Of a stretch of DNA of 33,581 bases, positions 23,959 to 32,456 are shown in pieces; positions within the stretch are counted from its first letter, which is position 1, and every line of letters begins with the position of its first letter. The stretch spans positions 1 to 33,581 of the forward strand of contig DURJ01000114.1 in assembly GCA_012837285.1 (NCBI GenBank), read 5' to 3'. A program made the translations under genes and the position numbers. Origin of the DNA: Bacillota bacterium. GTDB taxonomy: Bacteria > Bacillota > DTU030 > DUMP01. The notes beneath the pieces were generated by a model. That model was not told the DNA's origin. It made no database searches and saw nothing but the letters and a program-made list of their open reading frames with translations.

Positions 23959-25299
23959 ATGGGTTGGCATTACCTGCCCCATACTGACGATGAGCGGGCA
24001 GCTATGCTTGAGACTTTAGGGTTAAATACAGTAGAAGACCTATTTATCGATATCCCAGACCAGGTACGATTTGACCGCGAACTGGAATTGCCTGCTCCTT
24101 TAGCAGAACCAGAACTGTATGACCACATGTACGCCTTGGCGGCCAAGAATGCTAACTTGAACGATTATGCCACTTTTCTTGGGGCCGGGGTGTACGATCA
24201 TTATGTCCCCAGTGCCGTCCGACAAATTTTAGCCCGTAACGAGTTTTATACTGCTTATACCCCGTACCAACCAGAAACCAGTCAAGGTATCTTACAGGCT
24301 ATGTTTGAATATCAAGATATGATCTGTGAATTGACCGGCATGGATGTGGCCAACGCTTCGTTATATGACGGGGCTACAGCAGTGGCGGAAGCCGCTTTGG
24401 TAGCTGTGAATTCGACTCGAAACACAGAGATAGTGGTAGCCGATACGGTAAACCCGGCTTATCGCACGGTGCTGTCCACTTACGTAACGCCCCAAGGATT
24501 CACTGTTAAGGAGTTGCCGAATGCAGACGGGGTGTTAGATCCGGGTACAGTAGTCGATAATCTCGGTCCGGAAACGGCCTGCTTGATTGTTCAGACTCCC
24601 AACTTCTTTGGGATCTTGGAAGATATCACGGCGCTCGCCAAGAAACTGGCGGATCACAAAGCCGTGCTAATTGTGGTGGCCGATCCGATCGGCTTGGGTT
24701 TATTAGAACCGCCTGTGCAAGCAGATATTGTGGTGGGAGACGGCCAAAGCTTAGGTAATGCGCCCAGTTTCGGCGGACCGTTGCTGGGATTTTTGGCGGC
24801 AAAACAGAAGCTGGTTCGGCGGCTGCCAGGGCGAATTGTTGGGCAAACAACTGACAAAGAAGGGAACCGGGGTTTTGTTCTAACTTTACAGACCCGTGAG
24901 CAGCATATTCGCCGGGAGAAGGCCACATCAAATATTTGCTCCAACCAGGCCTTGAATGCTTTGGCTGCTGCCGTGTACATGACTTTGATGGGTCCTCAGG
25001 GTTTGCGCCAAGTGGCGGAACTGTCACTTAAAAAAGCGCACTATGCAGCCGACAGAATTGCCGCTGTACCGGGTTTCTCGCTGGCGTTTGACCGTCCGTT
25101 CTTTAAAGAGTTTGTGATCAAGGCTAACCGACCCATCAGCGAAATAAACCAAGCACTGCTGGGCCGGAATATTATCGGTGGGCTAGATCTTAGTTGTTAC
25201 TATCCCGAACTAAAAGATCACATGCTGCTATGTGTCACTGAACGGCGGACGCGAGCGGAGATCGACACGTTGGTGTCAGTATTGGAGGGGATGTCATGA
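23959..25299 (+). CDS. gcvPA: Glycine dehydrogenase (decarboxylating) subunit 1
   Basis: A 446-residue N-terminal half of split P protein, the PLP-dependent glycine decarboxylase. Landmarks are [50 protein letters not shown] and [20 protein letters not shown]. The split alpha/beta form is usual in Firmicutes. It starts 2 nt after gcvH behind GAGGAGG. It forms a complex with the product of the next gene, which carries the PLP lysine. Confidence 0.97.
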   Translation: MGWHYLPHTDDERAAMLETLGLNTVEDLFIDIPDQVRFDRELELPAPLAEPELYDHMYALAAKNANLNDYATFLGAGVYDHYVPSAVRQILARNEFYTAYTPYQPETSQGILQAMFEYQDMICELTGMDVANASLYDGATAVAEAALVAVNSTRNTEIVVADTVNPAYRTVLSTYVTPQGFTVKELPNADGVLDPGTVVDNLGPETACLIVQTPNFFGILEDITALAKKLADHKAVLIVVADPIGLGLLEPPVQADIVVGDGQSLGNAPSFGGPLLGFLAAKQKLVRRLPGRIVGQTTDKEGNRGFVLTLQTREQHIRREKATSNICSNQALNALAAAVYMTLMGPQGLRQVAELSLKKAHYAADRIAAVPGFSLAFDRPFFKEFVIKANRPISEINQALLGRNIIGGLDLSCYYPELKDHMLLCVTERRTRAEIDTLVSVLEGMS

Positions 25300-26753
25300 G
25301 AAAAGAGAAAGCCTTGATTTTCGAACTGGGAAGCTCCGGACGCGAAGGCTTTTCCTTGCCGGCCAGCGACGTTCCCGAACAAGACCTTGCCGACCTAATT
25401 CCGCCATCATTCCTACGGGAAACTGCACCTGATTTACCCGAAGTGTCCGAAGGGGAAGCTGTCCGCCATTATGTGGAGCTGTCGCGCCGCAATTTTGGCG
25501 TGGACAACGGCTTCTATCCCCTCGGGTCTTGTACTATGAAGTATAACCCGAAGATAAACGAAGACGTAGCCGCCCTGCCGGGCTTTGCTCAGGTGCATCC
25601 CTATCTGCCGAAGGAGCTAAGCCAAGGAGCGCTCCAGGTGTTATACGAATTGGACCAGTATCTGTCTGAGATCACCGGTATGGATAGAGTTACTGTGCAG
25701 CCGGCTGCCGGTGCTCATGGTGAGCTCACCGGCCTGATGTTGATCCGAGCCTACCATAATAATCGCGGGGACAATCGCACCACTGTTATCTGCCCTGACT
25801 CCGCTCACGGCACTAACCCGGCCAGTGCAGCCATGGCAGGTTTTAAGGTGCTTACTATACCGTCCAATGACAAGGGTCTGGTAGATCTGGAAGCCTTAAA
25901 AGCAGCTCTGGACGAAGATGTAGCAGCTCTGATGCTTACCAACCCCAACACCTTGGGCTTGTTCGAGGTGGATATTCATGAGATCGCCAACCTGGTGCAC
26001 CAAGTGGGCGGTCTACTGTATTATGACGGGGCCAATCTAAACGCTGTCATGGGTCATGCGCGCCCGGGAGACATGGGTTTTGATGTGGTCCATCTAAACC
26101 TGCATAAGACGTTTTCCACTCCTCACGGCGGTGGGGGGCCAGGCAGCGGTGCAGTGGGCGTAAAGAAGGAACTGATTCCCTTCTTGCCGGTGCCGGTAGT
26201 GGAGAAGGAGCAAGACCGTTATACATTAAGCTACGATGTACCGCTTAGCATAGGCAAAGTTCAAGGATTCTACGGCAACTTCGGTACAGCGCTCAAAGCG
26301 TACACCTACATTCGGCAGATGGGTGGCCGCGGTCTGAGACAAGCCAGCAGCGATGCGGTCTTAAACGCCAATTATGTACGACACCTGCTTAAAGACGCAT
26401 ATTTACTCCCGCACGGAGACGGTCCCTGTAAACACGAGTTTGTGCTCAGTGCGAAAAACTTTAAGGATAAATACGGTGTCCGAACGCTGGATATTGCCAA
26501 ACGGCTGATCGATTACGGGGTGCATCCGCCTACCGTTTACTTCCCCCTTATTGTCGACGAAGCTCTTATGATTGAACCCACGGAAACAGAATCGAAGCAG
26601 ACACTGGATGAGTTTGTCCAGGTGATGAAAGCGATTGCCAAGGAGGCGGCCACTGACCCCGAATCGGTGCTCAGCGCACCCCACACTACGGTAGTGGGAC
26701 GGCTGGATGAAGTAAAAGCGGCCCGACATCTGGTACTGCGTCGGGAAAAGTAG
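25296..26753 (+). CDS. gcvPB: Glycine dehydrogenase (decarboxylating) subunit 2
   Basis: A 485-residue C-terminal half of the P protein. It has [13 protein letters not shown], the [14 protein letters not shown] stretch, and the PLP-binding lysine K271 in [18 protein letters not shown]. The start overlaps gcvPA by 4 nt (ATGA) behind GGAGGGG, so translation is coupled. No L protein or lipoate ligase gene follows; lpd must lie elsewhere. Confidence 0.97.
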   Translation: MRKEKALIFELGSSGREGFSLPASDVPEQDLADLIPPSFLRETAPDLPEVSEGEAVRHYVELSRRNFGVDNGFYPLGSCTMKYNPKINEDVAALPGFAQVHPYLPKELSQGALQVLYELDQYLSEITGMDRVTVQPAAGAHGELTGLMLIRAYHNNRGDNRTTVICPDSAHGTNPASAAMAGFKVLTIPSNDKGLVDLEALKAALDEDVAALMLTNPNTLGLFEVDIHEIANLVHQVGGLLYYDGANLNAVMGHARPGDMGFDVVHLNLHKTFSTPHGGGGPGSGAVGVKKELIPFLPVPVVEKEQDRYTLSYDVPLSIGKVQGFYGNFGTALKAYTYIRQMGGRGLRQASSDAVLNANYVRHLLKDAYLLPHGDGPCKHEFVLSAKNFKDKYGVRTLDIAKRLIDYGVHPPTVYFPLIVDEALMIEPTETESKQTLDEFVQVMKAIAKEAATDPESVLSAPHTTVVGRLDEVKAARHLVLRREK

Positions 26754-26758
26754 AAGAA

Positions 26759-26792
26759 CTGCCGGTTGCCTGGGATCCCAGGCAACCGGCAG
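26759..26792. terminator. Bidirectional terminator between gcvPB and the thi operon
   Basis: A fully self-complementary 34-nt block (CTGCCGGTTGCC pairs with GGCAACCGGCAG around TGGGATCCCA) lies 5 nt after the gcvPB stop and 16 nt from the end of the converging HAD gene. Confidence 0.75.
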
Positions 26793-26807
26793 CTTACTGT
26801 TATACGG

Positions 26808-27656
26808 CTATACCACTACTTTTTCATCGCTGTCGTTATCGAAGTTAAATGTATCGTCTGCTAGCAGCCAATCCAAAAACAGTACCAGACCATCCTGGCT
26901 GTTGGGGGCGGTTACATGGTCGGCTTGACGCTGGACTTCTTCCGGAGCGTTTCCCATGGCCACACCTAACCCGGCAGCCAAGATCATCTCAAGATCATTG
27001 TAACCATCGCCTACAGCCACGGTAGCAGAAAGGGGAATCTGTAAGTAGGCGGCCAAATATTCCACGGCCGTTCCTTTAGATACGCCCGGCGGTAATATCT
27101 CTAGTAAGTGCCGATAGGAAGAAGTGGGCTGAACGGCTGCGCCTAATTCTTGTTCTATTATTCTCTTTACCCGTCCCAGTTCTTCCGGTTCACCTAAGAA
27201 GTCAATTTGTTCCGGCCCCTGAGCGGCTGTGGCAGCCAGGTCAGGGACTATTACAGGTGAGGTAAAGGAATATTTTAGATATTCTTGGTTCCAATAAGCC
27301 AGCTTTTCTAGGTAGAGCTGGCCTTTTGAATACAGTTGGCAGGGGCAGCCGGTTCTGCGGGCAATGGAGATCAAAGTTTGAGCACTATTACTGCCTATCT
27401 GCCAGCTGGCCAGGACTTCCCCGGCCAGGGTTTGAATAAGTGCGCCGTGGTTAAGGATCAGCGGCAGGGTTAAACCTAAGTGCTGAGCATAAGGGATGGC
27501 ATCGCCAAATAGCCTGCCAGTGGCAAAAGTGACTTTTAGTCCTTGAGCCCTGGCCTTTTTCACGGCTGCCTCTGTATTCGGTGACAGCTCGCTTTTGTGA
27601 TCCAGCAGAGTACCGTCCAGATCCAGGACCAACAGGCGGTAACGGGAAATTGTCAT
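26808..27656 (-). CDS. Cof-type HAD hydrolase
   Basis: A 282-residue HAD-superfamily phosphatase of the Cof subfamily. It has DLDGTLL with catalytic D12 and D14, a type IIB cap, the lysine in GVSKG (about 194) and GDGYNDLEM (about 216-224). Such enzymes hydrolyse small phosphate esters such as sugar phosphates, flavin or pyridoxal phosphate. Its ribosome site lies in the end of thiE, and the gap is 4 nt, so it is the last gene of the thiamine operon. This raises the possibility that it acts on a thiamine-pathway phosphate, which is inference. The very C-terminus is unusually acidic. Confidence 0.88.
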   Translation of the reverse strand: MTISRYRLLVLDLDGTLLDHKSELSPNTEAAVKKARAQGLKVTFATGRLFGDAIPYAQHLGLTLPLILNHGALIQTLAGEVLASWQIGSNSAQTLISIARRTGCPCQLYSKGQLYLEKLAYWNQEYLKYSFTSPVIVPDLAATAAQGPEQIDFLGEPEELGRVKRIIEQELGAAVQPTSSYRHLLEILPPGVSKGTAVEYLAAYLQIPLSATVAVGDGYNDLEMILAAGLGVAMGNAPEEVQRQADHVTAPNSQDGLVLFLDWLLADDTFNFDNDSDEKVVV

Positions 27657-27660
27657 CTCT

Positions 27661-28311
27661 TCACCTCGAGGAGTCTAGTTGTGCTTGTCCTTGAAGAAAA
27701 GCTTGCTTTAGGGCCCAAGCGACTTGCTTGGGGTCAGGTGACGACACAATGGCCGAGACCACTGATAGGCCGTCTACGCCAGTGGCGGCAACGACCGCGG
27801 CGTTGTCAATGTTGATACCGCCGATAGCTACAATGGGAATAGTTACAGCTTCGCGGACAGCGCTCAACCCTTCCAGACCGATGGCGTCACCGGCGTCAGC
27901 TTTGGTTCCGGTGGGAAAGACTGCTCCCACCCCTAAGTAATCGGCGCCATCTTGTTCGGCTCGCCGCGCTTCATCCACTGTTGAAGCAGAAATGCCGAGG
28001 ATCTTATCTGGGCCGATAAGTTTCCGAGCCAGTTTGCAAGGGATGTCTTCCTGTCCCAGGTGTACGCCGTCGGCGTCAACAGCCAGAGCCACATCTACTC
28101 GATCGTTAACAATGAGTGGAACTCTGTAGCAGCGGGTAACTTCCAGCAATGCTAATGCCTCCTGCACCATATCACGCCCGCAAGCATTCTTGGCCCGATA
28201 TTGGACCAAGGTGGCTCCCCCTTGGATAGCTTGTTCCACTATCTCTACCATTGGACGCCCTTTAGACAAGGCTTTGTCGGTGAGCACGTACAAGTCATAT
28301 TGTATTTCCAC
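27661..28311 (-). CDS. thiE: Thiamine phosphate synthase
   Basis: A 216-residue TIM-barrel enzyme that joins HMP-pyrophosphate to thiazole phosphate, giving thiamine phosphate. Landmarks are LVQYRAKN, VPLIVNDRVDVALAV, DGVHLGQEDIP, GISAST, YLGVGAVFPTGTKADA and PIVAIGGI. The ATG is preceded by GGAGGTG. It is cotranscribed with thiM and controlled by the upstream TPP riboswitch. Confidence 0.96.
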   Translation of the reverse strand: MEIQYDLYVLTDKALSKGRPMVEIVEQAIQGGATLVQYRAKNACGRDMVQEALALLEVTRCYRVPLIVNDRVDVALAVDADGVHLGQEDIPCKLARKLIGPDKILGISASTVDEARRAEQDGADYLGVGAVFPTGTKADAGDAIGLEGLSAVREAVTIPIVAIGGINIDNAAVVAATGVDGLSVVSAIVSSPDPKQVAWALKQAFLQGQAQLDSSR

Positions 28312-28314
28312 TGG

Positions 28315-29151
28315 TTACACCTCCATATTCACTGAGATTTTCAAGCGGTCCCTCAAGTGCTCTGCGTTCAGGTTGTACACGGCATCGAACAGGTTAGCCT
28401 GAAAGGTTCCGGGACCATCTGCTTTTTCGGCTGCTATTTCTGCCGCTACGCCGTAAGCGGCTAAGGCACCGGCAGCGGCCAGAAACGGGTCTTGGGCCAC
28501 TGCGGTCCAGGCGGCAATAACCGAGGTGGCCATACACCCGGTACCGGTGACAACAGTGAGAAGCGGATGGCCGTTATCGATGCGGACGAGCCTGTTACCG
28601 TCCGACACATAGTCATACCGCCCTGTAACCGCGGCCGTGGCCGAGTATTTCCCGGCTAACTTTGCCGCCAGCTCTGAGCGGTCTTTATCCAATGCTGTAC
28701 TGTCAAGATGATCATCCGGTCTGGCGTCTACTCCGCGGGGACGCACTCCTTTTCCGGCCAGAAAACCCATTTCGGAACTGTTGCCACGAATAACCGTGCA
28801 TTTGACCTGCTGCAATATCTTCAGTATCATTTCTGTCCGAAAGGGCGTAGTCCCTACCGCCACCGGATCTAAAACTACCGGAATGTTGTTTTCGTTAGCT
28901 GCCTGTCCGGCTGCTAACATGGCTTCCACTGAGTCCGGGGACAAAGTGCCGCAATTTAGCACCAAGGCCTGGGCATGCTGAGTCATGGCAGCGGCATCTT
29001 CCACTGCTCCTAGCATCACCGGAGCCGCGCCGACAGCTAAAGTGACGTTAGCGGTGACGTTTGTAACCACTAGGTTAGTAATGTGATGAATAAGAGGGTG
29101 ATCTTGCCTTACTTTTTCATTTAGGTTACAGATAGACTCAATCCAGTTCAT
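28315..29151 (-). CDS. thiM: Hydroxyethylthiazole kinase
   Basis: A 278-residue ribokinase-like kinase that phosphorylates the thiazole alcohol in the salvage route. Landmarks are the N-terminal PLIHHITNLVVTNVTAN, VLDPVAVGTTPFR and VVTGTGCMATSVIAAW with the catalytic Cys. The start is preceded by TTTTTTGGAGG. It lies between the thiD remnant and thiE. Confidence 0.96.
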   Translation of the reverse strand: MNWIESICNLNEKVRQDHPLIHHITNLVVTNVTANVTLAVGAAPVMLGAVEDAAAMTQHAQALVLNCGTLSPDSVEAMLAAGQAANENNIPVVLDPVAVGTTPFRTEMILKILQQVKCTVIRGNSSEMGFLAGKGVRPRGVDARPDDHLDSTALDKDRSELAAKLAGKYSATAAVTGRYDYVSDGNRLVRIDNGHPLLTVVTGTGCMATSVIAAWTAVAQDPFLAAAGALAAYGVAAEIAAEKADGPGTFQANLFDAVYNLNAEHLRDRLKISVNMEV

Positions 29152-29185
29152 AGTTTTACCTCCAAAAAAGGTTTATCAAAGATGT

Positions 29186-29359
29186 TCAATTGGAGCGTGA
29201 TTGGCCCAACCATGCCAGGTGGTTAGTAGGACCGTGGCCGTGTCCTATCGGGACGGACTTAGCAATAGCCGGACTGACAAGATCTTTTAGATCTGCTTGT
29301 ATGCCGGCACCGCCGCCGGAGTCAGAACCGGCAATTGTGAGTACCCGAGCTAGCTTCAT
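29186..29359 (-). pseudogene. thiD: thiD remnant: in-frame internal deletion
   Basis: A minus-strand frame of 57 codons starts at ATG 29359 with a good AAAGGAG site and ends at TGA 29186. It begins RVLTIAGSDSGGGAGIQADL, the N-terminus of HMP-phosphate kinase ThiD. After about 27 residues it passes directly to SPAIAKSVPIGHGHGPTNHL, the C-terminal end of ThiD. A normal ThiD has about 260 residues, so roughly 200 internal codons are missing with frame kept. The catalytic core is absent and the product cannot be an active kinase. It keeps its place right after the TPP riboswitch and before thiM. Confidence 0.8.
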
Positions 29360-29411
29360 AGTGGGCAGCTCCTTTCGTAAAATAAGATAGTGTAAAAACT
29401 AAAGAGGAAGC

Positions 29412-29452
29412 CGAAAAACACCGCCTTTCCGTCAGGAAGAGGCGGTGTTTGT
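29412..29452 (-). terminator. TPP riboswitch terminator
   Basis: On the minus strand AACACCGCCT (plus 29440-29449) pairs with AGGCGGTGTT (plus 29417-29426), followed by TTTTT. It lies between the TPP aptamer and the thiD remnant, as in transcription-controlled TPP riboswitches. Confidence 0.85.
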
Positions 29453-29464
29453 TTGCTCCGTCCA

Positions 29465-29554
29465 CTTCCCTCCGCTGGCATTACCCAGATCAGGTTCCAG
29501 GGTCAAGGGATTTTATCCCTTATCTCAGCCCAACCACATGAGCTCCCCTAGGGT
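29465..29554 (-). promoter_or_regulatory. TPP (THI-box) riboswitch
   Basis: The minus strand carries the conserved elements in order: GGGGAGC, GGCTGAGATAAGGGA, TGACCCTGGAACCTGATCTG and GGTAATGCCAGCGGAGGGAA. This class binds thiamine pyrophosphate and represses thiamine genes. It controls the thiD-remnant/thiM/thiE/HAD unit. Confidence 0.95.
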
Positions 29555-29702
29555 AAATATTTGCTTAAGTACAGTATTCTTCATTTAGAAGCAAACTCCT
29601 GCCCGGGATGGTAAAGGTTCAAGGCCAAGCCACATAGAATCAGTATGCTATGGTTAAACTAATTTTGACCAATACTAGGAATTAGTGGGGAGAAGTCAAG
29701 AT

Positions 29703-31325
29703 ATGGGCTTGTGGCAACGTCTATTTGGCCGCAAAACAAGAGCGAGCTCGAAAAGGCTTCATTTGAGTAACGATTTGGTTATTAGCCAACGGGAAAAAGG
29801 ACGAAAGGGAAAGCTGTCGGCTAATCTGGAGGTTAATCTTCATACCATCTGTGACCTCTATGGTAACAGTGCCGATCTTACCATACACCGCTTTAAGGCA
29901 GGACCCAATCAAGTGCCTGGCGCTGTGATGGCCATCGAGGGCTTGGTGGAGGAAAGGTCAATTAAGGACATCCAGCGCGTGGTTCTCGTAGATAGCCTAA
30001 AAATAGGAATTGAAACTCCCAAGCCGTCAGAGTTTTACCGGCTGATCAAGGACCGGTTATTGACCAACTACAAGCTTATGGAACTATTTGATTTCGATAA
30101 ACTATGTGAGAATCTAGCCTCTGGTCACAAGGTACTGTTTATCCATGGTGTTGCCATGGCACTTGATTGTGGCGTTGAGGGCTACCAGACACGGGCTATC
30201 GAAGAGCCGACGTCAGAAGCCGCTCTTCGTGGCCCCCGCGAAGGCTTCATAGAAAGCATTCGGGTCAATACAGCCATGATCCGGCGGCGGCTCAAGACGC
30301 CTAACCTCTGGATTGAGAGTTTTAGTATAGGCAAATTAACCCGGACCCAAGTGAATTTCGCTTATGTAAAAGGCCTGACCAATGATAAGTTGGTGGCGGA
30401 AGTGCGCTCTCGGTTGGAGCGAATAGATATTGACGGTGTACTAGAGAGCGGGTATATAGAGGAATTTATTGAGGATACTCCTTTTACCCTCTTTCCGTTA
30501 ATGGCGCGGACAGAGCGGCCCGACTGGGTGACAGCCAGCTTACTGGAAGGTAAAGTAGCTATTTTCACCGACGGCACCCCGTTTGTCCTGCTAGGACCCA
30601 TTACCTTTTTTGAGCTGCTACAGGCGCCGGACGACTATTATGAGCGGCTTCCTATTGGAGTGCTGATCCGTAATCTGCGGATTATCGCCTACTGGGTATC
30701 TATTCTCTTACCGGGGGCATATGTGGCAGTGACTAATTTTCATCACGAACTGTTACCCAGCGGATTGGCCTTAAGGATTTCTTCTACCCGGCAGGGGGTA
30801 CCGTTTCCAGTGGTGGTGGAGGTACTGATCATGCAGTTGGCGTTCGAGATGCTGCGGGAAGCCGGAATTCGCCTGCCCCGAGCCATTGGCTCGGCTATTA
30901 GTATTGTGGGGGCGTTAATTTTGGGCGAGGCTGCCATCAGAGCCGGCCTAGTCTCACCGGCGGTGATTATTATCGTTGCTTTAACCGCCATTGCTTCTTT
31001 TACGGTGCCTACTTTTAACCTGGGGATTACTGGCCGGTTATTGCTCTTTGTGTTCATTGGTTTGGGCGGCACCACCGGACTGTTCGGTATACAGTTAGGG
31101 TTGCTGCTGGTATTAGTACATCTTTGTGCCTTACGTTCTTTTGGGACCCCGTACTTTGTACCCCTGGGACCCATGATGTTCACCGATTGGCGCGACGTTT
31201 TTGTCCGCACGTGGTGGTGGGACATGCTTCGGCGGCCTCATTTAGTTGGAATCCGTGAATTGGATCGCCAACAGCCGGGCCAGATGCCACGACCTGAGCC
31301 CCGGCGTAAGGATGATGATTGGTGA
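29703..31325 (+). CDS. gerAA: Spore germination receptor subunit, GerA type
   Basis: A 540-residue GerA-family protein. A soluble N-terminal part (about 1-280) carries TGYQ-like family motifs such as VEGYQTRAIEEPTSEAALRG and GPREGFIESIRVNTAMIRRR. Hydrophobic membrane segments follow (about 280-500), and then a charged tail. It forms the receptor that senses nutrient germinants in the spore inner membrane. ATG 29703 is chosen with GGGGAGA upstream; a GTG at 29685 is less well spaced. It is first in a gerAA-gerAB-gerAC operon. Confidence 0.95.
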   Translation: MGLWQRLFGRKTRASSKRLHLSNDLVISQREKGRKGKLSANLEVNLHTICDLYGNSADLTIHRFKAGPNQVPGAVMAIEGLVEERSIKDIQRVVLVDSLKIGIETPKPSEFYRLIKDRLLTNYKLMELFDFDKLCENLASGHKVLFIHGVAMALDCGVEGYQTRAIEEPTSEAALRGPREGFIESIRVNTAMIRRRLKTPNLWIESFSIGKLTRTQVNFAYVKGLTNDKLVAEVRSRLERIDIDGVLESGYIEEFIEDTPFTLFPLMARTERPDWVTASLLEGKVAIFTDGTPFVLLGPITFFELLQAPDDYYERLPIGVLIRNLRIIAYWVSILLPGAYVAVTNFHHELLPSGLALRISSTRQGVPFPVVVEVLIMQLAFEMLREAGIRLPRAIGSAISIVGALILGEAAIRAGLVSPAVIIIVALTAIASFTVPTFNLGITGRLLLFVFIGLGGTTGLFGIQLGLLLVLVHLCALRSFGTPYFVPLGPMMFTDWRDVFVRTWWWDMLRRPHLVGIRELDRQQPGQMPRPEPRRKDDDW

Positions 31326-32431
31326 AACTAGCAAAAATATCTAATCGCCAATTGTTGTTCATCTTGTTTATGATGCGTACCACGGTGGTAATTGCGTTAC
31401 TACCGGTTCTTACCTCCGCTGATGCTGCTCAGGATGCCTGGTTAGCCGCTATCCTAACCTTCTTTACCTCTGCGCTAGTAGTGATATTGATTGCTTCTTT
31501 GGGAACCAGGTATCCGGAAGAAACCATAATAGAATACGGAGCCAGATTGGTGGGCATGTGGCCAGCCAAGCTCGTAGCGTTAGTAGTCTTATGGGCGCTG
31601 CTGGTAATTGCCTCTACCGATGTGCGCATCTACGGCGAAATGTTGGTTACTGGCTTTCTTGGCGGAACACCGCTGACTTTTATTATCGGTGGCATGGTGT
31701 TGGTGGCCACAGTGGCTGCTTGGAATGGAATCGAGGTTATTGCCCGCATGGCCGATGTTTTGTTTCCGTTGTTTGCCCTGATGCTGGTGTTGAGCCTGGT
31801 TATGATACTGCCTTTAGTTCGGTTGCAGAATCTGCAGCCAGTGCTGGCCCGGGGGATTGGTCCGATACTGCAAAGCAGCATAACACCCACTGCCATCGCA
31901 GCTCAGTCACTGGTGCTGACTGTGCTTATCCCTTCCTTAACTGCACCGAAGCTGGCTACGCGGACGGCGCTATGGGCTCTGGCCGGGGCGTCGTTGGTAT
32001 TAGTCTTGGTATCGGTAGCAACTGTCGGGATACTGGGTCCTTCACAAGCAGCCCGATCAGTCTTTCCGTTCTATGCTTTGGTAAGGTCGATCGAAGTAAC
32101 TGAGTTCTTACAGCGGATAGAAGCGTTGGCCATGTTCACTTGGGGATTCGGTCTGTTTATTGGTGTCTCCACTGTTTTGTATTGTGGGGCCTACGGCCTG
32201 GCCCAAGTGCTGGGAATTGCCGATTACCGGCCGCTGGTGTTTCCCATGGCTGTAATCCAAACCACTTTGTCCGTGCAGGCGTACAAAGATGTGTTCCAAG
32301 TCCTAACCTTTTTTAAACCACGAATAGTTGGCCCCTACGTCTTGTCCTGGTTCGTTTTGTCCCTGCTTCCCCTATGGATAGCTCATCTGGTACGTACGGC
32401 CTTAGGCCACCGGAACAAGGGCAGCGGGTAG
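31322..32431 (+). CDS. gerAB: Spore germination permease-like subunit, GerAB type
   Basis: A 369-residue integral membrane protein with about ten hydrophobic segments, of the endospore germination permease family (amino-acid permease fold). The N-terminus has ISNRQLLFILFMMRTTVV and the middle has GIEVIARMADVLFPLF, both typical. It binds germinant and works with GerAA and GerAC. The GTG at 31322 overlaps the gerAA stop (GTGA) and is preceded by AAGGA. A TTG at 31319 is possible. Confidence 0.95.
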   Translation: MKLAKISNRQLLFILFMMRTTVVIALLPVLTSADAAQDAWLAAILTFFTSALVVILIASLGTRYPEETIIEYGARLVGMWPAKLVALVVLWALLVIASTDVRIYGEMLVTGFLGGTPLTFIIGGMVLVATVAAWNGIEVIARMADVLFPLFALMLVLSLVMILPLVRLQNLQPVLARGIGPILQSSITPTAIAAQSLVLTVLIPSLTAPKLATRTALWALAGASLVLVLVSVATVGILGPSQAARSVFPFYALVRSIEVTEFLQRIEALAMFTWGFGLFIGVSTVLYCGAYGLAQVLGIADYRPLVFPMAVIQTTLSVQAYKDVFQVLTFFKPRIVGPYVLSWFVLSLLPLWIAHLVRTALGHRNKGSG

Positions 32432-32456
32432 CAGGTCCATATGGAGGTGGCCGGTA

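Noticed and set aside
29641-29702. SigG-type promoter before the ger operon
   Set aside because: GTATG and CAATACTA are present but the spacing (22 nt) is too long to claim a forespore promoter.
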